From: Platanthera guangdongensis
Taxonomy: Eukaryota > Streptophyta > Magnoliopsida > Asparagales > Orchidaceae
Assembly: GCA_039583875.1 (NCBI GenBank)
Contig: CM077162.1
Coordinates: forward strand, 113,676,589-113,740,588
Direction of reading: 5' to 3'
DNA: 64,000 nt
In this document: positions 53,363 through 64,000 of the stretch, in pieces
Layout of the letters: each line of letters opens with the position of its first letter
How positions within the stretch are numbered: the stretch's first letter is position 1
Translations under genes and position numbers: made by a program
Notes under the pieces: generated by a model
What the model saw: the letters and a program-made list of their open reading frames with translations, nothing else
The model's database searches: none
What the model was told of the DNA's origin: nothing

Positions 53363-56300
53363 CCTGGGCATGCTGCGGAAAAGGAGGAAGCTTGCTCGAG
53401 AAGTGAAGAAGCAGAATGGGGCGGAGCTTTTATGACGGGCACTTTTGTCCGGGCCTTGTCTACTGAGGACTTCAACGGCGAGTGGATCGTGGACTCCGGG
53501 TGTGGCCATCACCTCACCGAAGACAAGTCGAAGTTCACCTCCATGCAGGCATACTCAGGTAATGAAGCTATTATCATTGCTGATAATATTGTTTATGCAG
53601 TAGAGAAAGAGGGGTCGTGTCTTTGGGTAGTGATCAGGGGCCACTCACGTTAAGGAGTGTGTATCACGTGCCGGGCATGAAGAAAAACCTCTTCTCGGTG
53701 ACCAATGCGGTGGACGCTGGTTATGACGTTCTGTTTGGGCCAACAGACGTGAGGTTCCTTCGCAACGTATCAGTAGTGAAGGCTGATGTTGCTCATGTTG
53801 GAAGGAGGGTGAAGAACTTGTTTGTTCTTGCCACCAATTCTTATGTTGATCGTATGAGGGCCAATGATAGCGCTGCTATCTGGCATGAGAGGCTGGGGCA
53901 TGTTGGCATGGACAAGTTGAAGGCGATGGCTAGTAGAAGTTTGGTGAAGGGGTTGCCTAAGTTGTCCTCCTTTGGTGACGGGCATGTTTGCGCGGGCTGT
54001 CAATACGGTAAGGCACATTGCCTTCCGTTTGATAAATCACAAACAAGGAGCAAGAAACCATTGGAGTGCATTCATGGCGACTTGATGAGACCGACGGTTA
54101 CTGCCAGCCTTGGTGGAAGCAGATACATGCTTGTCTTGGTTGATGACTACTCAAGGTATACTTGGGTGTACTTCTTAAAGGAGAAGTCGGAAGCCTTCCG
54201 TTTGTTTGTGGATTTTAAGGAGTTGGTAGAAGGCCGGCTTGGCTTGCAGATTAAGAAGCTTAGAACTGATAACGGGGGTGAGTTTGTTTCCTCCGAGTTT
54301 TCTAACTTCTGCAGGAAGCACGGGATCCAACGAGAGCTTACTTGTGCTCACACTCCACAACAAAATGGGGTAGCGGAGCGGAAGATCCGTCATCTGACGG
54401 AGACCTGCAAATGTTGGCTTCATGCGAAAGATATCCCAAGGTACTTTTGGGCGGAAGGGATGTCTTGTGCTGCTTATGTCATCAACCGGATGCCGCTCAG
54501 CCCTATCAACATGAAGACTCCTCTTGAGCTGTTGCTGAAGGAGATGCCGAGTGTGGGACACCTTCGGGTGTTCGGTTCAACTTACTACGTGCATGTCCCG
54601 GATGCTTCACGGACTAAGCTGGATGCGAAGGCAAGGAAGCTTGTCTTTGTTGGCTACGATGAGCGGAAGAAGGGATGGAAATGCATGGACCCTGTGACGA
54701 AGAAGTTTGTGGTGTCAAGAGACGTTGTCTTTGACGAGCTGACGTCATATGGAGGTGGCTCGGTTGAGCTAACCGGAAGTATCAAGGTTGATGAAGCACC
54801 GGTGGTGGCTGCTGAAGGCTTAGAAGAGGAGCTTGCTGTTTCACCAGCAGCTCTTGTTGCTTCTAACTCCGAGGCTGAGCCTTCTGGCTCAGGAAGCAGG
54901 GGGAGTAATACTAAATGCTTGCCCCATGTAGGAGTTGAGCCCGAAGAAGCAACGGAAGCAGTGTGCAAGGAGCCGACCCTTCGGAGATCAAAGTGGGTTG
55001 TTAAGCCACCGGCTCGGTACTGTGATGGAAATGCAGTGAGCTTTGTCTCCTGCTTCTTTGCAGGTCCTCTAGATGAGCGAGAGCCTGCAAACTTCAACGA
55101 GGCCACTAGAGTGAAGGAGTGGGAAGGTGCCATGAAAGAAGAGATTGATGCTCTGAAGAAGAATGAAACCTGGGACCTTGTGCCCAAGGTTGCTGGGATT
55201 ACTCCGATTACTGGCAAGTGGGTGTATAAGTTGAAGAAGAAGGCTGATGGGAGCATTGATAGGTTCAAAGCTCGCCTGGTTGCTAGAGGATTCTCATAAC
55301 ATTATGAAGAAGACTATGAGGAGACATTTAGTCCAGTTGCGAAGATGACTTCAGTTAGAGTGGTGATCGCCTTAGCTGCTAGCAAGGGATGGAAGTTGTG
55401 GCAACTCGATGTGAAGAATGCCTTTCTTTACGGAGAAATTGACAAGGACATCTTCATGAATCATCCGCTTGGTTTTGTCTCTGAAAAGCATCCGTACTAT
55501 GTCTGCAAACTCAGGAAGGCTCTCTATGGGTTGAAGCAAGCTCCTAGAGCGTGGTATAGGAAGATTGCAGAGTACTTGCAATTTTATGGATACCTTGCTT
55601 CCAACTCGGATTCAAGCTTGTTCGTCAAGAAGAAGGGGGAGCTATAAGTCTTGGTCCTGCTGTATGTGGATGACATGATCATCACAGGGAATTCAGAGGG
55701 GGAAGTAGCAAGGCTCAGGGCAGAGCTTGCTATACGCTTCGAGATGAAAGACTTGGGAGAGCCTCATCACTTTCTCGGTCTTGAAGTGGAGAGGAAGGAG
55801 TGCGGGATTCTCATTTGCCAGAAAGGTTATGCAGATCGCATTGTGAAGCGGTTCGGCATGGGCGAAGGGAAGAAGTGCTCTACTCCACTAGAACCTGGGC
55901 TGAAGCTTCGACGAGATGAGGGAAGGGTTCTTTATGATCCCTTGGTGTTCAGGGCTCTTGTTGGGAGCTTGATTTACCTGACGATTATAAGGTCGGACAT
56001 TGCTTATGTTGTTGGCCGAGTAAGTCGGTTTATGGCTGAACCAAGGAAATCTCATCTAGTGGCAGCAAAGGGTATTTTGAAGTATGTCAAGGCCACTTCT
56101 GACATGGGACTCCTCTATGGAAGGGACTCGGAGTTTGCCTTTCTTGGGTACACAGATGCTAACTATGGCGGTGATTCGGATGATCGGAGGTCTACTTCAG
56201 GTTATGTGTTCACTTGCGGTTCAGCTAGCATCTCGTGGTGTAGCAAGAAGCGGGACTCGGTGTCAGTCTCAACTACAGAGGCAGAGTATAAGGCTTCGAC

Positions 56301-56628
56301 CTTGGCTGCTCGGGAAGCCATCTGTTTGAGGAGGCTTATAGAGGATGTTCATGAAGAAGTGCAAGGGCCAACTTTACTCCGTGGTGATAATGAGAGTGCT
56401 CTCAAACTGGTTAACAATCCAGTGTGTCACGCCAAGACCAAGCATATAGAGATTAATCACCACTTCATTAGGGAGAAGGTGTTGGAGGGGTCTCTGCTGG
56501 TCGGGCATGTTCGGAGTGAATATAATCTTGCTGACATCTTCACGAAGCCACTGTCGAAGGGTCCCTTTGAGCGCTTGCGCAGCTTGCTGGGCTTGGTCAC
56601 CACTTCCCACTTCAAGAGGGAGTGTTGA
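53363..56628 (+). pseudogene. pol: Pol of element G, one frameshift and two stops
   Basis: Protease IVDSGCGHHLTED is near 53490, in the gag frame. A one-base loss near 53612 shifts to the frame that is open from 53617. Integrase: HERLGHVG ... CAGCQYGKAH, then LVLVDDYSRYTW, LRTDNGGEF and TPQQNGVAERK. A TAA at 55297-55299 lies in the RT. Another TAA at 55645-55647 lies just before LLYVDDMIITG (YVDD at 55663-55674). RNase H runs to DIFTKPLSKGPFERLRSLLG at 56590. These few changes suggest a recently inactive copy. Confidence 0.88.
56613..56622 (+). promoter_or_regulatory. Polypurine tract of element G
   Basis: CAAGAGGGAG overlaps the pol end and abuts the 3' LTR. Confidence 0.82.
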
Positions 56629-58284
56629 AATTTGTGAAGTGGAAGTGGTTGACGGGACAGGCCGGGCGGCCTGGGCGGACAGCATTAGCGGACTAGGCGG
56701 ATTGGACGGAATGTTGTGTGCGGCCTGGTGGAAAGTCTAGTGGAAGCCGACTGTTCTTCTGAGCGGGTTATATACAAGTAGTCTGCGGACTGTGCGGCTG
56801 GTATCTGCGGATAGGGCGTTGGCTGATTGGTTTAGCCAAGGAGCGGCCTGAGCGGATAGAGGCTTGCGGACTGGTGCATTGCTCAGTGGTCGTGGTGCAA
56901 GTTTGTGCTGATTGTCGGTTTGGCTCATGTCCGCGGGAACCTTGCGGACTAGTGTGTCCGCGGTATGGGCTGTTGCGAACTGGGCTTAGAGCTTGGCTGA
57001 GGCCTTGTCGAGCTCTGGTGTTACAGTAAGTGCTTTGCTGTGGAGGTCGTTGGCGGACTGGTGTGTCGAGTTCAGGAGATGGCAGCTGCGTTGGGCAGGT
57101 GTGTGAGTAGCCTGCGGACTGCTGGTGGTCTGTGTGCTAGGGTGTTTGGCGGACGGGAGTTTATGTCCACCATGCTCGCATTGTCCTTTGATGGTTTTGG
57201 ACTTGGTCACACTCTGTGCCAAGACCATGGTATCCACAGTATCCGCCAAGTCCGCTTTTGACCGGGCAGACTGTTGTTATCTGCCTTTGGTCGTGGACTT
57301 GTGGAGGATTGAGGTTTGAGTCTTGCGGACTGCCTTGGGTTTGTGCGGACAGACATTGAAGGGGGTTGTTGTCCAGCAGTGGTTAGTGGCTTTGCGGGCT
57401 GATGCCTTGTCCGCGGAGCTTGGGCGGACTGATGTGGGTTCGCCAATGTTGCCTTTCTCCTGGCGGTTTTCCTTGGTATCCGGCTAAGTCCTTGCGGACT
57501 CGGCGGACGGTGTTTTGCTATCGCGCAGGCTAGGGCGGTGTTGCTATCTCTAGGGCGGTGACCACACTCCTCACCTCGCCTATAAATAGGACCCCCTGGA
57601 AGGTCTACAGTAACTGAGTGAACAATAAGTTGGGTTGGGCAAGGAGCTGTGGTCTCAGTTTGTCTGTCCGCGCGGATTGATTCAGGGCTGACGGTTTGTT
57701 GTGTGCAGGTCGCGCGGGTAGCTTCAAGGAGCCAGGAGTTTGGCTTTGACTTCGGTCAAGTACTTGGAAGTTGTGCGGTCTCTGCGGATTCAGCAGGAGG
57801 TCGCTCTGCGGCTTGTCAACTATGTTTCAACTTTGCCAGCTTCAATAACCTGTCTGCCGGCTTCAGGCGGGTAGGGGGTGTGTTCCTCAGTTCAGCGTCA
57901 GCAGGAGACGAATAACGGTGTGTTCGCGCGGCCTCGCGGCTTCGGCGGACTCCATGGCTATTCGGCGGATTGCAGCTTAAGGTCGGGCGATCTCAGCGGA
58001 CTCGGCGACCTCGGCGGTCTCGGCGGACTCCGGTGCTGTCCGCCCGGCTTGGTTTTTGGTGCTTTCTGTTTACAGCTGTTTATACTAGTGAAATCATGTC
58101 TCGCTATGTATACCTCGTTTTGTAAAGAAGTGAATGTATAAAAGATCTGCTTGTGCTTCCATTGTTTGTTGGGATTAGCCTTGTTCTTTGGTTTTCCGCT
58201 GGTTCAACGTGAGAACTGGGTAGTGCCTAAGATATTAATTTGGTGTTTGGGCTACCTTGATGACCATGCTGAGAAAATTTAATA
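56623..58284 (+). repeat. 3' LTR of element G (1,662 bp)
   Basis: Matches the 5' copy, including the GCGGACT words and the TATA box at about 57579. The terminal CA has become TA (TTTAATA); the target duplication GTTCA right after it fixes the end. Confidence 0.9.
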
Positions 58285-58289
58285 GTTCA

Positions 58290-58451
58290 AGCCACTCTCC
58301 CAACCCGAGAAGATATCTCTGCTCCTCATGCCTCTTCTCCTCCACCATATCCACACCAGTCACCTAGGAAGCCATCTCCACCTTCTCATCTGCCTTGTTT
58401 AACTGAACAAGTTCCATCATAAACTCTGCATGTTGATGCCCCTGTTTATCA
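58290..58451 (+). pseudogene. ORF3 of element E, second part
   Basis: Resumes after G. One frame reads PTREDISAPHASSPPPYPHQ and on to PCLTEQVPS before a stop, a Pro/Ser-rich linker like the one following the N-terminal domain in D and F. It is cut at 58452 by the LTR of H. Confidence 0.6.
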
Positions 58452-59587
58452 TGTAACATCCCGAATCGCACTAGGCCCCTTGTGCGTGTTTTTGAGCCAG
58501 GAGAGCTGACTTGGGCTCAGGGGAGTGGTGACAACTGGGAAGCATGTAGCAGCAAAAAAGTCTGGGATTGGCAAATTTTTGGGTGACACGGCCTGGGACA
58601 CGGGCGTGTCCCAAGGCGTGTCCTGCTCGGGTGCGTAACAGTCGTGAGATCGACGAAAATGGGTTCGATGAAGTGTTCGGGCGAGACACGCCTAATGTCA
58701 CGGGCGTGTCCCATCCGACACGGGCGTTTCGGAGGGCGGGTGTTCCCTCTAGTCGATGACCAGCGCTCAATGATCGTCGAGTGTCAAGTATGGGGCACAC
58801 GTCCTGTGACACGGGAGTGTCACAGGGCATGTCCCGCTCATCTTTGAGTAGTTCTCGTGTAAGTCGAAATATACTCGAGTAGGTGGAAAAGTACTCGAGT
58901 AAGAGGGGGTGACACGGGCGTGTCATCCCTGTGACACGGGCGTGTCCTATCCGGGTACTCGAGTAGTTAGTTTTCTCTTGAGTAAGTCCTCTAGAGTAAG
59001 TCTCGAGAGGGTTACACGCCCCCGTCACGGGCGGGCCTAGGCCGACACGAGCATGTCCCACCGATGTGTCGTGTCGAGTATTGAACCGACGCATAAAAAC
59101 CGTCGTAACGCTTCGCCTAAGCAGGACACGGGTAAGGACACGGGCGTGTCCTTACCCGTGTCACTTTTATATAAAAAGGGAAATGATAACCCTAGCCATT
59201 TTCACTCCTCATTCCAGCCGGTTTTCTGAGAGGAACTCCTGTTGAGAGAAGGAAGTCACTAGATCTAGTTCTAGAGGAGAAGATCCGCCGTCTCCGTGAA
59301 AAAGAAGATACCGCCGAGAAGAGTCACGAGATCCATGGACTGAAATGGTGGAAAAACCGGAAGTGAGGTGAGTTTCCTACCCTCTCCCTTGGTGCTAGAT
59401 CTTTAGTTATTTTCTTAGGAGAGATATCGACTCAAGAGATTTTTGATGGAGAGAAGGAGTTTTCTAGGGATGTCCATGCTAGGACATGTGTTCTAGGTTT
59501 TAGATCTCTCCAACCTCCCTTTTCTTCTATGTGATGATTGGTGGATGGTTTTGGTGTAGGGATGTTTGTGAGATGGACGTGCTTACG
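58452..59587 (+). repeat. Element H: Tekay-like LTR, plus strand (right end uncertain)
   Basis: Starts TGTAACATCCCGAATCGC, carries GACACGGGCGTGTC words at 58580-59165 and a TATA-like TATATAAAAAGG at 59169. There is no purine tract to the left, so it is a 5' or solo LTR. Its 3' half, with the blocks seen in A and B, is missing. Element I appears to replace it from about 59588. Confidence 0.75.
58585..59165 (+). repeat. Palindromic hairpin words in the H LTR
   Basis: Units include CCTGGGACACGGGCGTGTCC near 58591 and, at 58803-58826, a version with CCTGTGACAC/GTGTCACAGG arms. Together with A this gives three compensating forms of the same stem position (G-C, C-G, T-A). ACTCGAGTA words at 58870-58985 are additional short palindromes. 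Confidence 0.8.
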
Positions 59588-60568
59588 TGAACGGCGGATT
59601 ACCCATCACAGAACATAGAAAAATAAGAGAGTGCTCCGACCAAAAGCGAACGAAAAGGGGTCGGTTGGCTCTCAAAAATACGGGACTCGATACAACGCCC
59701 TTAGGACCTACTCTCCAACAAGCACACAACTCGCGCCTAGCCGGACTCGATACCACGACCTTAGGACCTACCTCTCCAACAAGCACACATCTCACCGCAC
59801 CTACACAAGCATCTATTCTTTTCACAATAAGCCGTCAATCGCAGCAAAAATATATTTAGGAGCGGCGGTAAACGATAAGGAGGGATCAAGAACAAGTTGA
59901 GATTAACTCCCTTGTTAGCACCAAAGCGTGCCCAATCTTGGAGAACAAGTCAAGGCTTGGCCTAGTTTGTTCTCTAGCGGATCTTCCAATCCGGAAAACA
60001 AGAGGGTCAATAGCAACGTTCGATTCAGATTTGCAAGCGAAAAACACTTTAAAATCGCGGAAAAGACGGATGAATAACCTCCACAAAATTCTCACAGCAA
60101 GAAACACAAAGATAGGGAAGAGATTACCCAACCAAGAAGAAGATCACACAATATTTGTGGGAGAATCACTCTCTCCACGGTTCCACCGGTTTCACACCGA
60201 AGGGGCTGCTTCCTTCTTCTACGGAGTCGCACCGAGAGAAGCCACGCCGGAGTCGCACCGAATGGGGATGGAGGAGGCAAGGCATGGCTTCACACCAAAG
60301 GGGAGGAGGTGGCTATGGCTTCCACCATGGTGGCTGAAATTCCTCAAGGGGGGTTTCTTTAGGTTTCTTTTTCCAATGCATAACTCATCATAATATCCTC
60401 CTTTAAATAGGAGTTACAAAAGAGATCCAACCATCCATGATGGAGATGAAATCTCATCCATCCGGGCGGTTACATACACACCAAGGGTTTAATAGCACAC
60501 CAACATGAAAATAAAAAATATTACAAGCCAAATGTTTTAAGCAATTAAAATAAAACTAAGTAGAATTA
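59588..60568 (-). repeat. 3' untranslated part and presumed 3' LTR of element I
   Basis: No ORF with known homology. On the minus strand, a TATA-like TATTTAAAGG lies near 60405. A tandem 60-bp duplication sits at 59683-59790. I could not find a clear purine tract or LTR start; TGTAATATT (60525) and TGTATGTAACC (about 60495) are candidates. Confidence 0.5.
59683..59790 (-). repeat. Tandem duplication, period 60
   Basis: GGACTCGATACAACGCCCTT at 59683 and GGACTCGATACCACGACCTT at 59743 begin two similar units that continue with TAGGACCTAC and CAAGCACACA. Confidence 0.8.
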
Positions 60569-63500
60569 TTAAGCAAGCTTTGCGCGCCGCGGACGGAGGT
60601 TGTATCGCAGCTTTCCGTTAGCGTCCGTGGCATTGTCATGACGCCGCAAATCTTTAACTTGTTGCGCTGCAGCAACCGGGTCATCATCAGGAAGTGTTGG
60701 AGGGGCCGCAACAACCGGGTCATCATCAGGAAGTGTTGGAGGGGCCGCGCCATCAATCCTCCCCCACTCAAAATCGCGCATCTCCGATGTGTGGGCTGAT
60801 AGAAAGCGGCGGAGAAGCTCGGCATCCAAACGTTGAAGCTCTGTCGCGAGGACCCATGAGTCGTCCGACGGTGGGCGGTCACGCCAACGGATGAGGAAGC
60901 GGTAGGTAGCACCGGCAGGAGTAGTAAGTGGCTCAGCAGCGAGTATCATATCTGGATGGAGAAACGTCTTGGGAAACCTGGGAAACATGTCAGCAGTAGG
61001 AATAAAAGAAGGCAGCGTACCATCCGATGTTATACCTGCGGGGACCGGAGGAGAGAGATCATCCAAACTACCACTCCCCAACCCATTAGAAATTTCAGTG
61101 GAGGGAGAAGACGACAAAGAAACCAACTCTTGTGGAGGCGCAACAAACAGCGTCAAATCCGAGACATTAAAAATAGGGGAGATACCCCATTCAGCAGGCA
61201 AATCCAATACGAAAGTGTTGTCACCTAGCTTCTTTATAATCCGAAAAGGACCGGCGCGTTTTGGAGCTAACTTTTTAACGGTGCCAGTTGGCATTCATTC
61301 GGGAACTAACCGTACTAAAACCAGATCGCCGACCTTAAAGTGTGACACCTTCCTATGTAGATTAGCGTGCGCTTGATAAGACTCATATTGAGCAGTCAAG
61401 GTAGCTCGTATACGTGCATGTAAGTCGTGAATATGTTGGGCGAAGGATTGTGCAAATTGACTTGTTTTGTATGTGGGAGGTAAGGGGACCAAGTCAAGTG
61501 GCACAGGGGCCTTATACCCGTGGACAATTTCATTCGGAGACATACCCGTGGACCGATTTTTAGAATTATTGTAAGCCAGTTGTGCATGTGGAAGCAGTAA
61601 ATCCCAAGTGCCTTTATGGTCGCTCACGAGACATCGAAGAAGATTTCCTAGGCTCCGATTGACTACTTCCGTCTGGCCATCAGTTTGTGGGTGATAAGCC
61701 GCGGAGAATAATAATTTTGTGCCCATAAGAACCCACAAGGTTTTCCAAAAGTAGCTAGTGAACTTGACGTCCCTATCTGAGACAATAGTCTTCGGAACGC
61801 CACGGTGACTAACGACGTCTTTAAAATACAGTTTCGCAATGTGAGAGGCGTCGTTGGTCTTACTACAGGGGAGGAAGTACGCCATCTTGGAGAACCTATC
61901 CACAACAACGAGTATAGAATCATGACGTCGCAGGGTGGGGGGAAGGCCTAATACAAAGTCCATGCTCACGTCTTCCCACGGGACGGACGGAATAGGTAGC
62001 GGAGTGTATAAACCTACATTGGACTTAGTACCTTTAGAAACTTGGCACGTACGGCAACTGCTCACAACTTTCCCAACCATCGCCTTTAGTTTAGGCCAAA
62101 AGAATTTCTCCTCTACGAGCGTTATCGTTTTGTCTCTGCCAAAGTGGCCACTCAAGCCACCACTATGTAACTCCCAAATGATGTGGAGTCGCAAAGAGGA
62201 GTGGGGGATACACAATTTTCCGTGTTTGAATAAGTATCCGTCTCTAAGTGAATAGGCCGTGATGGTCGCGGGAGAGCTATCCTGGGCAGATAAGTATGGC
62301 TCCTGAAAATCAGGGCATGTGGCGTATTCATCCTTTATGCGCTCGAACCCTACCACGTGGACTTGCATGGAGGAAAGTAAGAGGGTGAGGCGGCTGAGTG
62401 CATCGGCAACTCGATTGTCGGTCCCTTTAAGGTGCTTGAGAGTAAATGTGTATTCTTGCAAGAAGGATACCCATTTAGCGTGGCGCGGGATGATTTTGTG
62501 CTGACCATTGATGAATCGCAACGCTTCATGATCAGAGAGGATCACGAACTCCTTATGAAGGAGGTAGTGCCTCCAATGATGCAAACATCTAATGACCGCA
62601 TAAAACTCCCTATCGTAATTGGAATAATTTAATTTGGCACCCGCTAACTTCTCACTAAAATAACTAACCGGGTGACCCTCTTGACTCAAGACACCTCCAA
62701 TCCCTACGCCAGATGCATCACAAGTAAGCTCGAAGACCTTGGTGAAGTCAGGGAGACGTAACACCGGTGCTTCGGTCATAAGCTCCTTAATACGATGGAA
62801 TGCAAACGTGGCGGATTTGGACCATGTGAATTCTCCTTTCTTCATGCAGTCCGTAATGGGTGCCATAATGCTACTAAAATCACGTATGAAACGACGATAA
62901 AAGGTAGCTAACCCGTGGAAACTACGCACCTCACGAAGGCTAGTGGGCTCGGGCCAGTCTCTAATCACTTGAACCTTTCCTGGGTCAACACGAATTCCTT
63001 CAGAGCCAACTATATAACCTAAGAATTCAACCTCCGAAACATAAAACGTGCATTTCTTTAGATTTAGATATAAGGTTTCAGTCCTTAAGGTGGAGAGGAC
63101 TACTTTGATGTGAGAGAGGTGTTCGGCGGGGGAGGTACTAAACACTAGGATGTCATCAAAATACACTACAACAAACTTCCCCATATATGGCCTAAAGATG
63201 TGCGTCATCATCCGGGAGAAGGTGCTGGGGGCATTGGATAGCCCAAAGGGCATCACAAGCCATTCATACAACCCGTCCTTAGACTTGAACGCCGTCTTCC
63301 ACTCATCCCCCTCTCGGATCCTGATTTGGTGGTAACCACTCCGTAAGTCCAGTTTTGAGAAGATAGTGGCACCTGATAGGACATCCAAGAGATCATCTAG
63401 TCGCGGAATTGGAAACCTATATTTTATAGTAATTTTGTTGAGAGCTCGGCTATCAACACACATGCGCCAGGTGCCATCCTTCTTAGGGGCAAGAAGAGCG

Positions 63501-64000
63501 GGGACAGCACATGGGCTCATACTCGTCCTAATAAATCCCTTATTTAACAACTCCTCTATCTGGGTTTGTAACTCTATGTGGGCAGTTGGATTAAGCCTAT
63601 AGTGTGGTTGGTTGGGTAAGGACGATCCGGGGATAAGGTCTATTGCGTGTTGTATATCTCTAAGCGGTGGTAACGACGAAGGCAACTCCTCCGGGTATAC
63701 ATCCCTAAACTCATCCAACAATACCCGTAGCTCTCGGGGTAAATCTTCCAACACGCCACCATCAGTTTTTTCACTCAGAAGTACAAGAGCGTACATTATT
63801 CCCCCAATAAAGGGATCCTTCACAAATTCCTTCCTACCAACTAAACTCAAGGCTTTCCTCTCAACTGGGATGGTGGTATCCTTAGCCAACACTACCGGCT
63901 CTTTTGGCACAGTCGGTCTCAAGGTGACGATCTTGCCATTGAATTTAAACTCATAAGTGTTGGCACGACCATAGTGCGTCACATCACGGTCATATAGCCA
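60569..64000 (-). pseudogene. pol: Pol of element I (protease end, RT, RNase H, integrase, C-terminal domain), one in-frame TGA
   Basis: A single frame from the right edge (WLYDRDVTHYGRANTYEF) to the stop at 60569. It is broken only by TGA at 61295-61297, where an Arg codon CGA is the simplest precursor. RT box YFDD at 63152-63163. RNase H TCDASGVGIGGVLSQ, then DNRVADALSRL. Integrase: H-H-C-C (HSGGLSGHFG ... CRTCQVSKG), then SMDFVLGLP, SDRDVKFTS and TDGQTEVVNRS. The C-terminal part has KRAGPFRIIKKLGDN and a possible chromodomain with FLIRWRDRPPSDDSW. A 39-bp tandem repeat (60672-60749) doubles PTLPDDDPV. Confidence 0.88.

Larger units (their letters stand above)
50747..58284 (+). mobile_element. 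Element G: complete Ty1/copia element (not Sirevirus)
   Basis: LTRs at 50747-52417 and 56623-58284; identical GTTCA flanks (50742-50746 and 58285-58289). The internal part has gag and pol in Ty1/copia order and no third ORF. By eye the first 200 bp of the LTRs differ at about 5% and the rest less, so it is older than F and D. The coding region has three stops and one frameshift. The lineage within Ty1/copia was not decided. Confidence 0.93.
59588..64000 (-). mobile_element. Element I: chromovirus on the minus strand, 3' part
   Basis: Pol occupies the right side and runs off the window at 64000. The non-coding 3' part with the presumed LTR lies at 59588-60568. The left end is proposed from TGAACGGCGG at 59588 (a CA end on the minus strand) and from the loss of H-like sequence. 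The other end is outside, so no target duplication can be checked. The RT and C-terminus differ from A and B; CRM- or Galadriel-like chromoviruses are possible. Confidence 0.75.

Overview
The window reads as nuclear intergenic DNA of a flowering plant. It is essentially all LTR retrotransposon, inserted one inside another. I recognise no host gene, tRNA gene or organellar DNA. The evidence is Ty3/gypsy chromovirus pol with a C-terminal chromodomain, Sirevirus-type Ty1/copia elements with a third ORF, a Tat-like gypsy element, 5S-bearing Cassandra-type LTRs and plant initiator-Met tRNA primer sites. The species cannot be named from the sequence. Element letters (A to I) are mine.

Layout, left part. 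A (1-4999): 3' end of a Tekay/Del-like chromovirus with an uninterrupted pol and a 2.3 kb 3' LTR. 5000-5543: a minus-strand LTR fragment of a relative. 5544-8257 plus 17697-18651: a decayed Tat-like gypsy element split by B (8258-17696), an old Tekay-like element with both LTRs and a pol full of stops. 18652-19240: two Cassandra-type LTRs, each with a 5S rRNA-like segment, placed tail to tail.

Layout, right part. C (19241 to about 20376) is the end of a Sirevirus: RNase H plus the start of ORF3. It is interrupted by E, another old Sirevirus running from about 20377 to 58451. E is itself split by three younger elements. D (21292-30648, TSD TAAGT) lies in E's LTR. F (31491-44732, TSD AGATC) lies in E's gag. 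G (50747-58284, TSD GTTCA) lies in E's ORF3. H (58452 to about 59587) is a Tekay-like LTR. I (about 59588-64000, minus strand) is a chromovirus with a nearly intact pol that runs off the right edge.

Functional state. A pol and F gag-pol look coding-competent. I has one stop, G has three stops and one frameshift, and B, C, E and the Tat-like element are relics. D has identical TSDs and LTRs differing by only about 1.3% (hand count), yet it contains gag and ORF3 and no pol, so it must have been mobilised in trans.

The most striking pattern is that nearly every family carries arrays of a short CpG-containing word, usually palindromic. In Sireviruses the same kind of word recurs just upstream of ORF3. 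Examples are GTGTCGACAC in F, GAATCACTAGTGATTC in D and GACACGGGCGTGTC in A and H. In A and H the hairpin arms co-vary. Other signals are a two-hairpin module shared by the A and B LTRs, a poly(C) tract enclosed by CACCTA/TAGGTG arms in D and F, and splice-acceptor-like sequences just before ORF3.
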